Part shown: positions 1 to 7,330 of the stretch, in pieces
Layout of the letters: every line of letters begins with the position of its first letter
How positions within the stretch are numbered: position 1 is the stretch's first letter
NCBI GenBank assembly: GCA_050945315.1
Contig: JBMNSS010000013.1
Span: forward strand, 1-31,980
Source: DTU080 sp050945315
Lineage (GTDB): Bacteria > Bacillota > Limnochordia > DTU080
Direction: 5' to 3'
DNA length: 31,980 nt
The notes under the pieces: model-generated
The model's database searches: none
What the model saw: the letters and a program-made list of their open reading frames with translations, nothing else
What the model was told of the DNA's origin: nothing
Program-made: the position numbers and the translations under genes

Positions 1-1014
1 GTCCCGAGGGGAATACCGTCCGTCTCCACTCAACGTCCATGGCCGCGACCCGTCGGCACTCCATATCTTGATGGCAAGACTCCGGCAATCCACATCGGTG
101 CACTGCGTTCATTTGGCGGGCAAGAGTCCCCGGGCACGGATGCGAAATGACCGACCATCGCAGGCCCGGCAGAGACTTAGGCATCCCAGTCTATCGAAGA
201 TCGATATCACGATCGTCAATGCTCACACGCCATCGCCGTGTAATACACCCGGAGCACTACGACTCATGGCGATGTAACGATCGCCGATCCAATCCATGGC
301 CATTCCGATGGCGGTTTAGCCTTCGACGAGCGGATCGTAGTAATCCTTGTGGTCGTGGTGAAATCGCTCAAGGAACTCGTACGGCAACCGTGATAATCCC
401 ACACGGATCATATTTCCGAGCGTTTTTGTCAACCGACGCGCCGAATGAGTCGATTGAGATCCTCTGCAGCCGCAAGTGACACCGGTCGGTGAGCAAAGCC
501 CAGGATGATCGCCCACGTTCTTGCCGGCAAGAGGCCTCGCTCACCGGCGCTCCGTCCTTCTGCTTCACCCCGGCGACACACCGCCGATTTCTTCCAGAGA
601 GCACTACGCAATGCTGATCCCAGAGAAGTGACCACTCTTTCACCGCCGGAACATCAGCCTCGACTATCACTCACAGCTAAGCACGTCGAAAGCAGGCCAA
701 ATCGTATCCTCAACGGAGGCGGAAAGATGAGACGAACTCCACGCTCATGACCCTGCCTCGGGAACCGAATTCAGGCAGCAAGCGAATTGTCCTCGTATCA
801 GCCCGCTCCTGTCTGAGCGGTTCATGCCTCGTTCAGACATAGGCCACGCGCCCTCTTGCCGGACCGGACTCATAATCCAAAGACAGAGATACATTTGTCC
901 GCTATAAACAGGAATCATGCCTTGATGGGCGGAAATGATGACCAACCGAAGTTAATGATGCTGACAAGGCTATCGCAATGATAAGGAGTCTAATCAGAAA
1001 AGGAGGCAAGCGAG
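1..1014. other. No convincing gene; possible decayed coding on - strand
   Basis: I see no intact gene in this kilobase. All open frames are short (under about 110 codons), overlap each other on both strands and lack a good ribosome binding site. On the - strand between about 670 and 316, three frames in succession read somewhat like protein. One ends RRVG and another contains LERFHHDHKDYYDPLVEG before a stop. That is the pattern expected of a gene broken by frameshifts, but I do not recognise the family. The last 15 bases carry the ribosome binding site of the next gene. Confidence 0.4.
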
Positions 1015-2274
1015 TTGAAGAGGAGTCATCGGAATCTGAGGCGGGGCAGTCTGCTCGCACTGGTACTGCTGCTCACGGTCACCGCGACCTGTGCAAAATC
1101 CACCATGCTGACGCTGCAGGTAGACAATCGTACCCTTTTCACTACCTGGGTAAAGGGAGTCATTGAACGCTTTGAACAGGAGAATCCGGATCTGAAAGTA
1201 GACCTATGGGTGCCCACCGGGAGTCTGCTGGAGCAGATAACGGTGCGCATAGCCGCCGGCATGCCCTTTGATATCGGCCTACACGACCCATACGCCATCC
1301 TCGACTTTGCCCGGCAAGGAATCCTGGAGGATCTTATGCCGTATGTGCAGCGCGACGCCGCACACTTTGAAGACTGGTATCCACCGGCTCTGGAAATGAC
1401 CCGGTTCCGGGGAGGGCTCTACTCACTGCCGCGCGATCTGCAGTTCTACGGCGTGTACTACAATGTCGATGCTTACGCCGAAGTGGGGCTGGCCCGTCCG
1501 GATGCCGACTGGACCTATGATCGGCTGGCCTCAGATTCAAAACGACTGGTCAAACAAGATGCCCAAGGCAACACCCTGCGCTTCGGGTTTATGCTTCCCA
1601 GATGGCGAAGCTGGGTTATTCCCGTCTGGGCCTTCGGAGGAGATTTTGTCGACAGCTGGACCGATCCGACGCGTTTCACGGGATTTGCGGAGAATACCTT
1701 GCGGGGTCTGAACTTCCTGCGTGAATTCGCCGAGACTGGGGCCATGACTCCGACGAACAAGCCTGTCTCTGAGCTCAACGCCTTTGTACAGCAGCGCATG
1801 GCCATCGGAATGTCAAACACTATAGACATGGACACCTATCGCAACATCGCCGACTTCACGTGGGACGTGGCCGCCATGCCCATCGGCCCCAACGGCCGAA
1901 CGACCGTTATCAACGCCCTGGGCTGGTTCATGCTCAGCACTTCACCGCACAAAGACGAGGCGTGGAAGCTGATGCGCTATCTTACTTCCCAGGAGTCCTT
2001 TACCGAGCTGATCAAAACCGTCGGCGTGATTCCTCCCGAACGCCGACTGGCCATGAACGTATGGGTGCCCTATAGCGACCGTCCGGAGCACCGTCATCTT
2101 TTCTTGACCGACGCCGATCTGTCCATTCCCTACATCGGAGCGCTGCCCAAGGCAGTCTATGATCCCATTGAGCGGGAAGGGCACGCCCTTGTCTTCGGTC
2201 AGAAGGCACCGTCGGTTGCCCTGGAACACATGGAGCAATCGGTCATGGCCGCTATCGCCAGCTACGGGAATTAG
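1015..2274 (+). CDS. Extracellular solute-binding protein, family 1 (SBP 1)
   Basis: Periplasmic-type or cell-surface sugar-binding component of an ABC importer. The start is TTG, chosen because AGGAGG at 1001-1006 sits 8 bases upstream. The product is 419 residues, normal for the family. It opens with an MKRSHRNLRRG basic region and a hydrophobic stretch at about residues 12-24. A Cys at residue 26 follows, but TATC is a poor lipobox, so lipid anchoring is uncertain. The mature part has the family pattern: a FEQENPDLKVDLW stretch near the N-terminus, AAGMPFDIGLHDP, and GGLYSLPRDLQFYGVYYNVD. No permease or ATPase gene adjoins it. The gene stands alone, followed by a strong terminator and a convergent aminopeptidase gene. 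The ligand cannot be told from sequence; an oligosaccharide is likely. Confidence 0.9.
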   Translation: MKRSHRNLRRGSLLALVLLLTVTATCAKSTMLTLQVDNRTLFTTWVKGVIERFEQENPDLKVDLWVPTGSLLEQITVRIAAGMPFDIGLHDPYAILDFARQGILEDLMPYVQRDAAHFEDWYPPALEMTRFRGGLYSLPRDLQFYGVYYNVDAYAEVGLARPDADWTYDRLASDSKRLVKQDAQGNTLRFGFMLPRWRSWVIPVWAFGGDFVDSWTDPTRFTGFAENTLRGLNFLREFAETGAMTPTNKPVSELNAFVQQRMAIGMSNTIDMDTYRNIADFTWDVAAMPIGPNGRTTVINALGWFMLSTSPHKDEAWKLMRYLTSQESFTELIKTVGVIPPERRLAMNVWVPYSDRPEHRHLFLTDADLSIPYIGALPKAVYDPIEREGHALVFGQKAPSVALEHMEQSVMAAIASYGN

Positions 2275-2320
2275 CACTCACGCCGCACGTTCCTCGGCTT
2301 AAGCACTTGCAGACAAGAGA

Positions 2321-2362
2321 GCTCGGGGCTGTCCCGGAAGCAATCTCGGGACAGCCCCGAGC
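2321..2362. terminator. Bidirectional terminator hairpin between SBP 1 and leucyl aminopeptidase
   Basis: A perfect 16-bp inverted repeat, GCTCGGGGCTGTCCCG at 2321-2336 and its complement at 2347-2362, with a 10-base loop. It lies between two convergent genes, so it probably ends both. There is no long T-run. The GGGGCTGTCCC core recurs in two other hairpins in this window, at 24323-24360 and 27787-27824. Confidence 0.75.
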
Positions 2363-2382
2363 CGTTCCTCAAGCGATGAAGA

Positions 2383-3873
2383 CTACTTGGCGCGACAGAT
2401 CAATTCCGCCAGAGTGCGGACGGTCACGCCCGTGGCGCCTTTGCTCTGGTAATGCTTGTTCTTCGAGGTGGTGCTGGTCCCCGCGATGTCCAAGTGCGCC
2501 CAGCGAGCCTCTTCAATAAACTCACTGATGATCAATCCGCCGGTGATGACTCCGGCATCACGCCCACCCGTATTCTTGATGTCCGCAACATCGCTCTTAT
2601 ACTGCTCTTTGTACTCCGGATCGGCGGGCAAGCGGCAGTAGCGCTCTCCGGCAAGGGTACCTGCGGCCGTGATCTGATCAGCCAATTGATCGTTGTTGCT
2701 CATCAGCCCCGTGTACAACGTACCCAAAGCCACTACACAGGCACCTGTCAACGTGGCGACGTCGATAATGGTATGCGCCCCCAGCGACTCCGCATAGGCC
2801 ACGGCGTCAGCCAAAATCAGTCTGCCTTCGGCATCGGTGTTGTCGATCTCAATAGTCTTGCCCGTCATTGTCCGCACGATATCCCCGGGTCTTTGCGCCG
2901 TTCCGGAGGGCATGTTCTCCACGCAAGGGGCCACGGCAATCACGTGCTGCGCCGGCTTAAGAAGAGCAATAGCCCTCATGGCTCCCAGCACGGCCGCGGC
3001 TCCGGCCATGTCGGTCTTCATCTCGGCCATCCCCGCACCGGGTTTAAGACTGATCCCGCCTGAATCAAAACAGATGCCTTTGCCGACCAAGCCATACGGA
3101 CGCTCATCATCCGAACCCCGATAGCGCAGTACAATCATCTTCGGTTCCTGAGCGCTGCCTTGGGCCACTCCCAGCAAGGCTCCCATCCCCAAGCGCTCCA
3201 TATCTGCCCGGTCGAGAATACTGCATTCCAGACCCGTCTCCTGCGCCATCTCCGTGGCTCGCTCCGCCAGTACCGTCGGAGAAAGCGCGTTAGCAGGCAT
3301 ATTGGTCAAATCCCGGGCCCAGTTGGTCGACTCGGCCAGTATCGTTCCCCGCTCGACGGCCTCTTCAATGATCTCGATTTTCCCCTCATCCAACTCGAGA
3401 ATCTCAAGCTCAACATCCGGGCGCTCGTCACTCTTGCTCTTGAAGGCGTCAAAAGAATAACGTCCCAAGATGGCTCCCTCTGCCACGCTCTGAGCCGCGG
3501 CCGCGGCATCCAGCCCGCCGATACCCGCTCCGTGAACCACGGTGGCAATGCTCCGCACATTGCCTTTGGCAGCCACCTTCACTGAAGTTGCGGTAACCTG
3601 GCGCACCCGCTCAGGGTTGAACTCCTCGCTTTTGCCCAGACCGACAACCACTACCTTCCGATATGGGGTTCCCGAAGTCAAATGGATGACAGCCGTCTCG
3701 TTAAGCTCGCCTTTCAGCTCACCGCTCTCGATTAGTCCGGTGATCAGGCCTCCGATCTGACGGTCAACCGCCCCGGTGGCCCCTCCGGGGTTTTTGACCC
3801 CTTCAAAGAGATTCACGATGATGGCATCGACCTGCGCCTCTGCGATATTGCCAACCTTGACATGCAATTTCAT
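2383..3873 (-). CDS. pepA: Leucyl aminopeptidase (peptidase family M17)
   Basis: Cytosolic two-metal exopeptidase that removes N-terminal residues, preferably Leu, from peptides. The C-terminal catalytic domain has the M17 signatures: GKGICFDSGGISLKP (K265, D270, K277), a metal-binding Asp in KTDMAGAA (D288), and NTDAEGRL (D347, E349, R351). All metal and catalytic residues are present. The N-terminal part (about residues 1-160) is the usual alpha/beta regulatory domain. I place the start at the ATG that begins MKLHVKVGN, giving 496 residues, the normal length. The open frame runs 23 codons further upstream, but that segment is Arg-rich and unlike the family. It points towards SBP 1 and shares its terminator. 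SelO lies 166 bases upstream on the same strand, so the two could be cotranscribed. Confidence 0.93.
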   Translation of the reverse strand: MKLHVKVGNIAEAQVDAIIVNLFEGVKNPGGATGAVDRQIGGLITGLIESGELKGELNETAVIHLTSGTPYRKVVVVGLGKSEEFNPERVRQVTATSVKVAAKGNVRSIATVVHGAGIGGLDAAAAAQSVAEGAILGRYSFDAFKSKSDERPDVELEILELDEGKIEIIEEAVERGTILAESTNWARDLTNMPANALSPTVLAERATEMAQETGLECSILDRADMERLGMGALLGVAQGSAQEPKMIVLRYRGSDDERPYGLVGKGICFDSGGISLKPGAGMAEMKTDMAGAAAVLGAMRAIALLKPAQHVIAVAPCVENMPSGTAQRPGDIVRTMTGKTIEIDNTDAEGRLILADAVAYAESLGAHTIIDVATLTGACVVALGTLYTGLMSNNDQLADQITAAGTLAGERYCRLPADPEYKEQYKSDVADIKNTGGRDAGVITGGLIISEFIEEARWAHLDIAGTSTTSKNKHYQSKGATGVTVRTLAELICRAK

Positions 3874-4039
3874 CCCTGCAACCCCCATCCGCTGTATCCT
3901 CTGTACAAAGATGCGGCGGCGGACTGACCCACCGGCCCGCATCCGGCCGTCCCGGAATGCCTCGCCGAAGCGGCCAATTAAAGATTTCTTCTTCCAAAGC
4001 GACGTATTCCCTTGCGTGGGCGCCTTGTTTCAAGTATCA

Positions 4040-5503
4040 TCACGTGCCGCAGAAGGTGCGATACGGCTGTGCCGACGGCCGCGGTGAGACGGCGTACTCA
4101 TCCTGTTCGGGCGTGTAGGCGAAAGGTGTGGTCAAGACGGCCAAGAAACGCTCCATCACACTGAAATCGCCTTCGTCCACGGCGGCGGCCAACGCTTCTT
4201 CCACCCGGTGATTGCGCGGAATGATCGCCGGATTGGCCTTTCTCATCAGCTCCACCGGCCCCGGCGAAGGAGGTCGACGAGTCAAGCGGGCCTGCCAGCG
4301 GTCACACCAACTCGTCCAGGCATCGGTGCCATACATGGGCAGCTCTTCGGCCCGCTCCAAGGTGAGGGCCCGAAACGTGTTGGTGTAATCAGCCTCGTGA
4401 CGATGCATCAAATCGAGGAGCTCTTCGATGAGCTGTTCATCCTCTTTTTCTTCATCGCCTATCCCGAGTTTGGCCCGCATGCCGCTCAGCCAATGGCGCC
4501 GGTAAATCCTTGGCAACTCCTCGATCAATTCTTGGGCCTTCTTTGTCGCCTCTTCAATGTCCTCATCCAGCAACGGCAGCAGCGTTTCGGCAAACCGGGC
4601 CAGATTCCAGCCCGCCACAACCGGCTGATTCCCGTAAGCATAGCGCCCTCGTACGTCGATGGAGCTGAACACCGTCGCCGGGTCATAGACATCCATGAAG
4701 GCACAGGGCCCATAGTCAATCGTCTCGCCGCTGATGGTCATGTTGTCCGTGTTCATCACGCCGTGAATAAAGCCCACCAGTTGCCATTTGGCGACCAACT
4801 CCGCCTGCCTGTGTATCACGCTCTCGAGCAACTGCAAGTATCGATCAGGATCCCGCGGATCCACCTCGGGATAATGCCGCTGCAGGCAGTAGTCGGCCAA
4901 GGCGCGCAGATCCTCAAGAGTACCCCAAACGCGGGCATACTGAAACGTGCCGACCCGCACGTGACTGGCCGCCACACGGGTCAAGACGGCTCCGGGCAAC
5001 AGTGTCTCCCGGGCCACGCTCTCCCCCGTGGTCACGACTGCCAGGCTGCGCGTGGTCGCAATCCCCAGCCCATGCATGGCTTCACTGATGATGTACTCCC
5101 GCAACATGGGCCCCAACGTAGCTCGACCGTCGCCGGCGCGGGAGTAGGGGGTCAGGCCCGATCCTTTGAGCTGAATATCGTATCTTTTGCCCTCAGGGGT
5201 GATCTGCTCTCCGAGCAGAATGGCCCGACCGTCCCCAAGCATCGTAAAGTGCCCGAACTGATGCCCCGCGTAAGCCTGCGCCAGAGGTGCCGCCCCCTCC
5301 GGCACGTCATTGCCCGCAAAGACGGCCGCACCGTAATCACCGCGTAAGACATCGGCGCTGAGGCCCAGCTCCTCGGCCAAAGCATCGTTGAATGCCACCA
5401 ACCGGGGTGCGACTACGGGGACCGGATCAAGACGTGAGAAAAACAGCTCCGGCAGCCGAGCATAGCTATTGTCAAAGTTCCAGCCGGGTTCCACTTTGTG
5501 CAT
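4040..5503 (-). CDS. selO: Protein adenylyltransferase SelO (YdiU/UPF0061 family)
   Basis: Pseudokinase-fold enzyme that transfers AMP from ATP to protein hydroxyl groups; in studied bacteria it acts in the response to oxidative stress. At 487 residues it is full length. Visible motifs are YAGHQFGHF and LGDGRA near residues 79-93, QLKGSG with the ATP-positioning Lys113, the REYIISEAM helix with its conserved Glu, HGVMNTDN (Asp253, Asn254) and DYGP with metal-binding Asp263. The C-terminus ends TFCGT, the usual bacterial form of the SelO tail, in which a Cys takes the place of the selenocysteine seen in animals. GTG and ATG starts are adjacent after AGGAG. I use the ATG, although its spacing is tight; an in-frame TGA just upstream rules out a longer start. 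Confidence 0.93.
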   Translation of the reverse strand: MHKVEPGWNFDNSYARLPELFFSRLDPVPVVAPRLVAFNDALAEELGLSADVLRGDYGAAVFAGNDVPEGAAPLAQAYAGHQFGHFTMLGDGRAILLGEQITPEGKRYDIQLKGSGLTPYSRAGDGRATLGPMLREYIISEAMHGLGIATTRSLAVVTTGESVARETLLPGAVLTRVAASHVRVGTFQYARVWGTLEDLRALADYCLQRHYPEVDPRDPDRYLQLLESVIHRQAELVAKWQLVGFIHGVMNTDNMTISGETIDYGPCAFMDVYDPATVFSSIDVRGRYAYGNQPVVAGWNLARFAETLLPLLDEDIEEATKKAQELIEELPRIYRRHWLSGMRAKLGIGDEEKEDEQLIEELLDLMHRHEADYTNTFRALTLERAEELPMYGTDAWTSWCDRWQARLTRRPPSPGPVELMRKANPAIIPRNHRVEEALAAAVDEGDFSVMERFLAVLTTPFAYTPEQDEYAVSPRPSAQPYRTFCGT

Positions 5504-5670
5504 CACTCCTCATGGGTGGTTTGCCTCATACGATGCTGATCAATGTACGGCGACGAAACCCGCTCGCAGGGCACTGTTCCCGCGCCAATCATAGCCTTAA
5601 TATAAAGGGATAGGGACCTCAATATTGAAATTATTGATTATCTAATCCAATGTGATGTTGTCAGGGGTGT

Positions 5671-5683
5671 AACGTGTCACGTT
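5671..5683. promoter_or_regulatory. Palindromic operator candidate upstream of SBP 2
   Basis: AACGTGTCACGTT is a perfect 6+1+6 palindrome; with one more base pair it extends to 5670-5684. It lies 12 bases before the AGGAG of SBP 2, where a bound repressor would block transcription or early elongation. A near twin, AACGTAATACGTT, is found at 7208-7220 upstream of the lyase gene. The shared form AACGTRNYACGTT suggests one dimeric regulator, for example of the LacI or GntR type; no regulator gene is in the window. Confidence 0.45.
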
Positions 5684-5708
5684 AGCACCAAGAAAGGAGC
5701 GATTGTCC

Positions 5709-7025
5709 GTGCGGAAAACAAGAACCGACTGTCTGTTTGCGATAGTGCTGCTCAGTGCGATGCTCATCTGTGTTGTCAGCGCCGGTAAGACAGTTGAGAT
5801 CACCTTGTTTGGTATGCCTCATGCCAACAACCCCGAGTGGAACGAAGCCGGAGTTGAGATGTGGAAAGAGATGTATCCGCAATACAATGACGTGCGAGTC
5901 TCCATCGTCAGCGAGGGCTCGGCAAAGCTGGTCACCATGGTCGCCGCCGGCACCCCCCCGGATATTATCCACGCCAGCAGCTCGACGATCCCGTCGTATG
6001 TGTACAACGGCTTTCTGCAAGACATCTCTCCGCTGATACAAAAAGACCGCGATTTCAACATCGGCTCATACATTCCCAGCACGGTCGACACGCTGCGATA
6101 CAAGCAGGGCCTGTACGGCCTGCCGCGGGCCTGGTCGGCAGTGGCCACGATGTACAACGCCGATTTGCTCGAGGTCCGCGGCATCGCCACTCCGGGAGCG
6201 GATTGGACGTGGGATGATCTGCTCGTCTTAGCCAAAAAGGCCACCTTCGACAGTGACGGAGACGGCTACATCGACTCTTTCGGCTTTTCCGACACATGGA
6301 CCCACCATCATCGCTGGCCCACCTGGGTCTGGGGAGCCGGAGGCGACCTGTACAGTCCTGACATGCGGACCGCCACTTTGAACAGCGAAAACGCCATCAG
6401 GGGCTTTGAGTTTATGACCGATCTGTACATCACCCACGGCGTGGCCCCCAAAGTGGTCGGCGGTAAGCTGGAGGAGCCGGGGATCACCAGCACTCAATCG
6501 GGTCACAACATCCACTCCGATCTTTTCAACCGCGGTCGCATAGCCTTTTTCAATACGACTCGTTTCAGCCGCCCGGTCTCTGATCTGTTCCGCTTCGGGG
6601 TCTTGGTACTACCGAAAGGACCGGTGAGCAGAACCAGTGTCATGGTCGCCGACTACTATGGTATCACTCCTTTCTGCGAAGAGAGGGATATTGTATGGCA
6701 TCTGGTCAAGACACTCACCTCCCCGGCCGGCTACGAAGTGGCCAGAGATCCCTCCAAGATGTATTACTGGGCGCTCTCCCCCCACACCAGGCAAGCCCGT
6801 GATACTCTGCTGGCCCCCGACGTACCCGACATCCAGGCGACAACCTGGGTCATCGTCGCCGAAGATGCCCGACGGGCGGAGACCAACCATCCGGCCGCCG
6901 GGAGTTTCACCATTGACTTCAATGCCATAGTCACCACTACCATGTCCGTGCGACAAGCCCTGAACTCAGCCGTCGAGCAGCAGAACGCACGACTGGCGGA
7001 GTTGTGGGCCAACAAGCCCTGGTAG
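5709..7025 (+). CDS. Extracellular solute-binding protein, family 1 (SBP 2)
   Basis: Secreted sugar-binding component of an ABC importer. A TTG at 5703 is also in frame, but the AGGAG at 5695-5699 lies only 3 bases from it and 9 from the GTG at 5709, so I choose GTG. The product is 438 residues. The signal peptide has an RKTR n-region, a hydrophobic core (FAIVLLSAMLICVV) and likely cleavage after SAG or VSA. Typical family features are AAGTPPDIIHASSST, QGLYGLPRAWSAVATMYNAD and a calcium-type loop DSDGDGYIDSFGF near residue 181. The closing helix reads LNSAVEQQNARLAELW. It has no partner permease, and hairpins bracket it as a single gene. A palindromic operator candidate precedes it. Confidence 0.9.
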   Translation: MRKTRTDCLFAIVLLSAMLICVVSAGKTVEITLFGMPHANNPEWNEAGVEMWKEMYPQYNDVRVSIVSEGSAKLVTMVAAGTPPDIIHASSSTIPSYVYNGFLQDISPLIQKDRDFNIGSYIPSTVDTLRYKQGLYGLPRAWSAVATMYNADLLEVRGIATPGADWTWDDLLVLAKKATFDSDGDGYIDSFGFSDTWTHHHRWPTWVWGAGGDLYSPDMRTATLNSENAIRGFEFMTDLYITHGVAPKVVGGKLEEPGITSTQSGHNIHSDLFNRGRIAFFNTTRFSRPVSDLFRFGVLVLPKGPVSRTSVMVADYYGITPFCEERDIVWHLVKTLTSPAGYEVARDPSKMYYWALSPHTRQARDTLLAPDVPDIQATTWVIVAEDARRAETNHPAAGSFTIDFNAIVTTTMSVRQALNSAVEQQNARLAELWANKPW

Positions 7026-7035
7026 TCTCACACGA

Positions 7036-7073
7036 CCGGATAGCCGCTTGGTACCAAACCGGCGGCTATCCGG
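7036..7073 (+). terminator. Terminator-like hairpin after SBP 2
   Basis: A perfect 12-bp stem, CCGGATAGCCGC at 7036-7047 and GCGGCTATCCGG at 7062-7073, starts 11 bases after the SBP 2 stop. A T-run is lacking, so it may work as a weak terminator or as an mRNA-stabilising hairpin. Confidence 0.6.
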
Positions 7074-7207
7074 CCCTCAAAGCCCCCTTTGTACCCTGAC
7101 GGATCTCCCCTTCCGCCTGCCGATTTCACTGAAAAGCTCCCTGGCCCTCACCGTTTGTCGTCGCCGAAAATCCCGTGTGACATGGGTCTTGGCTCCGTCG
7201 CGTCCTC

Positions 7208-7220
7208 AACGTAATACGTT
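7208..7220. promoter_or_regulatory. Palindromic operator candidate upstream of the lyase operon
   Basis: AACGTAATACGTT is a perfect 6+1+6 palindrome of the same design as AACGTGTCACGTT at 5671-5683. It is about 110 bases before the start of the heparinase-family gene. Just downstream come a second palindrome, TCCTTTTTCAAAAAGGA at 7236-7252, and AAAGCGCT at 7252-7259, which matches the core of catabolite-response (cre) sites only in part. The leader from 7026 to 7330 otherwise holds no gene. Confidence 0.42.
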
Positions 7221-7330
7221 CGCGTGTGCACGACGTCCTTTTTCAAAAAGGAAAGCGCTCCGCGACCCTTGAATGTACCATCAATTGCATTTCTGTGAAG
7301 ATCCAACTACTTGATCCGGAGGTGTCTGGT

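Noticed and set aside
4208..5347. Long open frame (379 codons) on the + strand
   Set aside because: It lies antisense inside selO, has no ribosome binding site and no recognisable motif; it is a by-product of the codon use of selO.
7252..7259. Catabolite-response (cre) site before the lyase gene
   Set aside because: AAAGCGCT fits the core, but the flanking bases of the consensus are not symmetrical.
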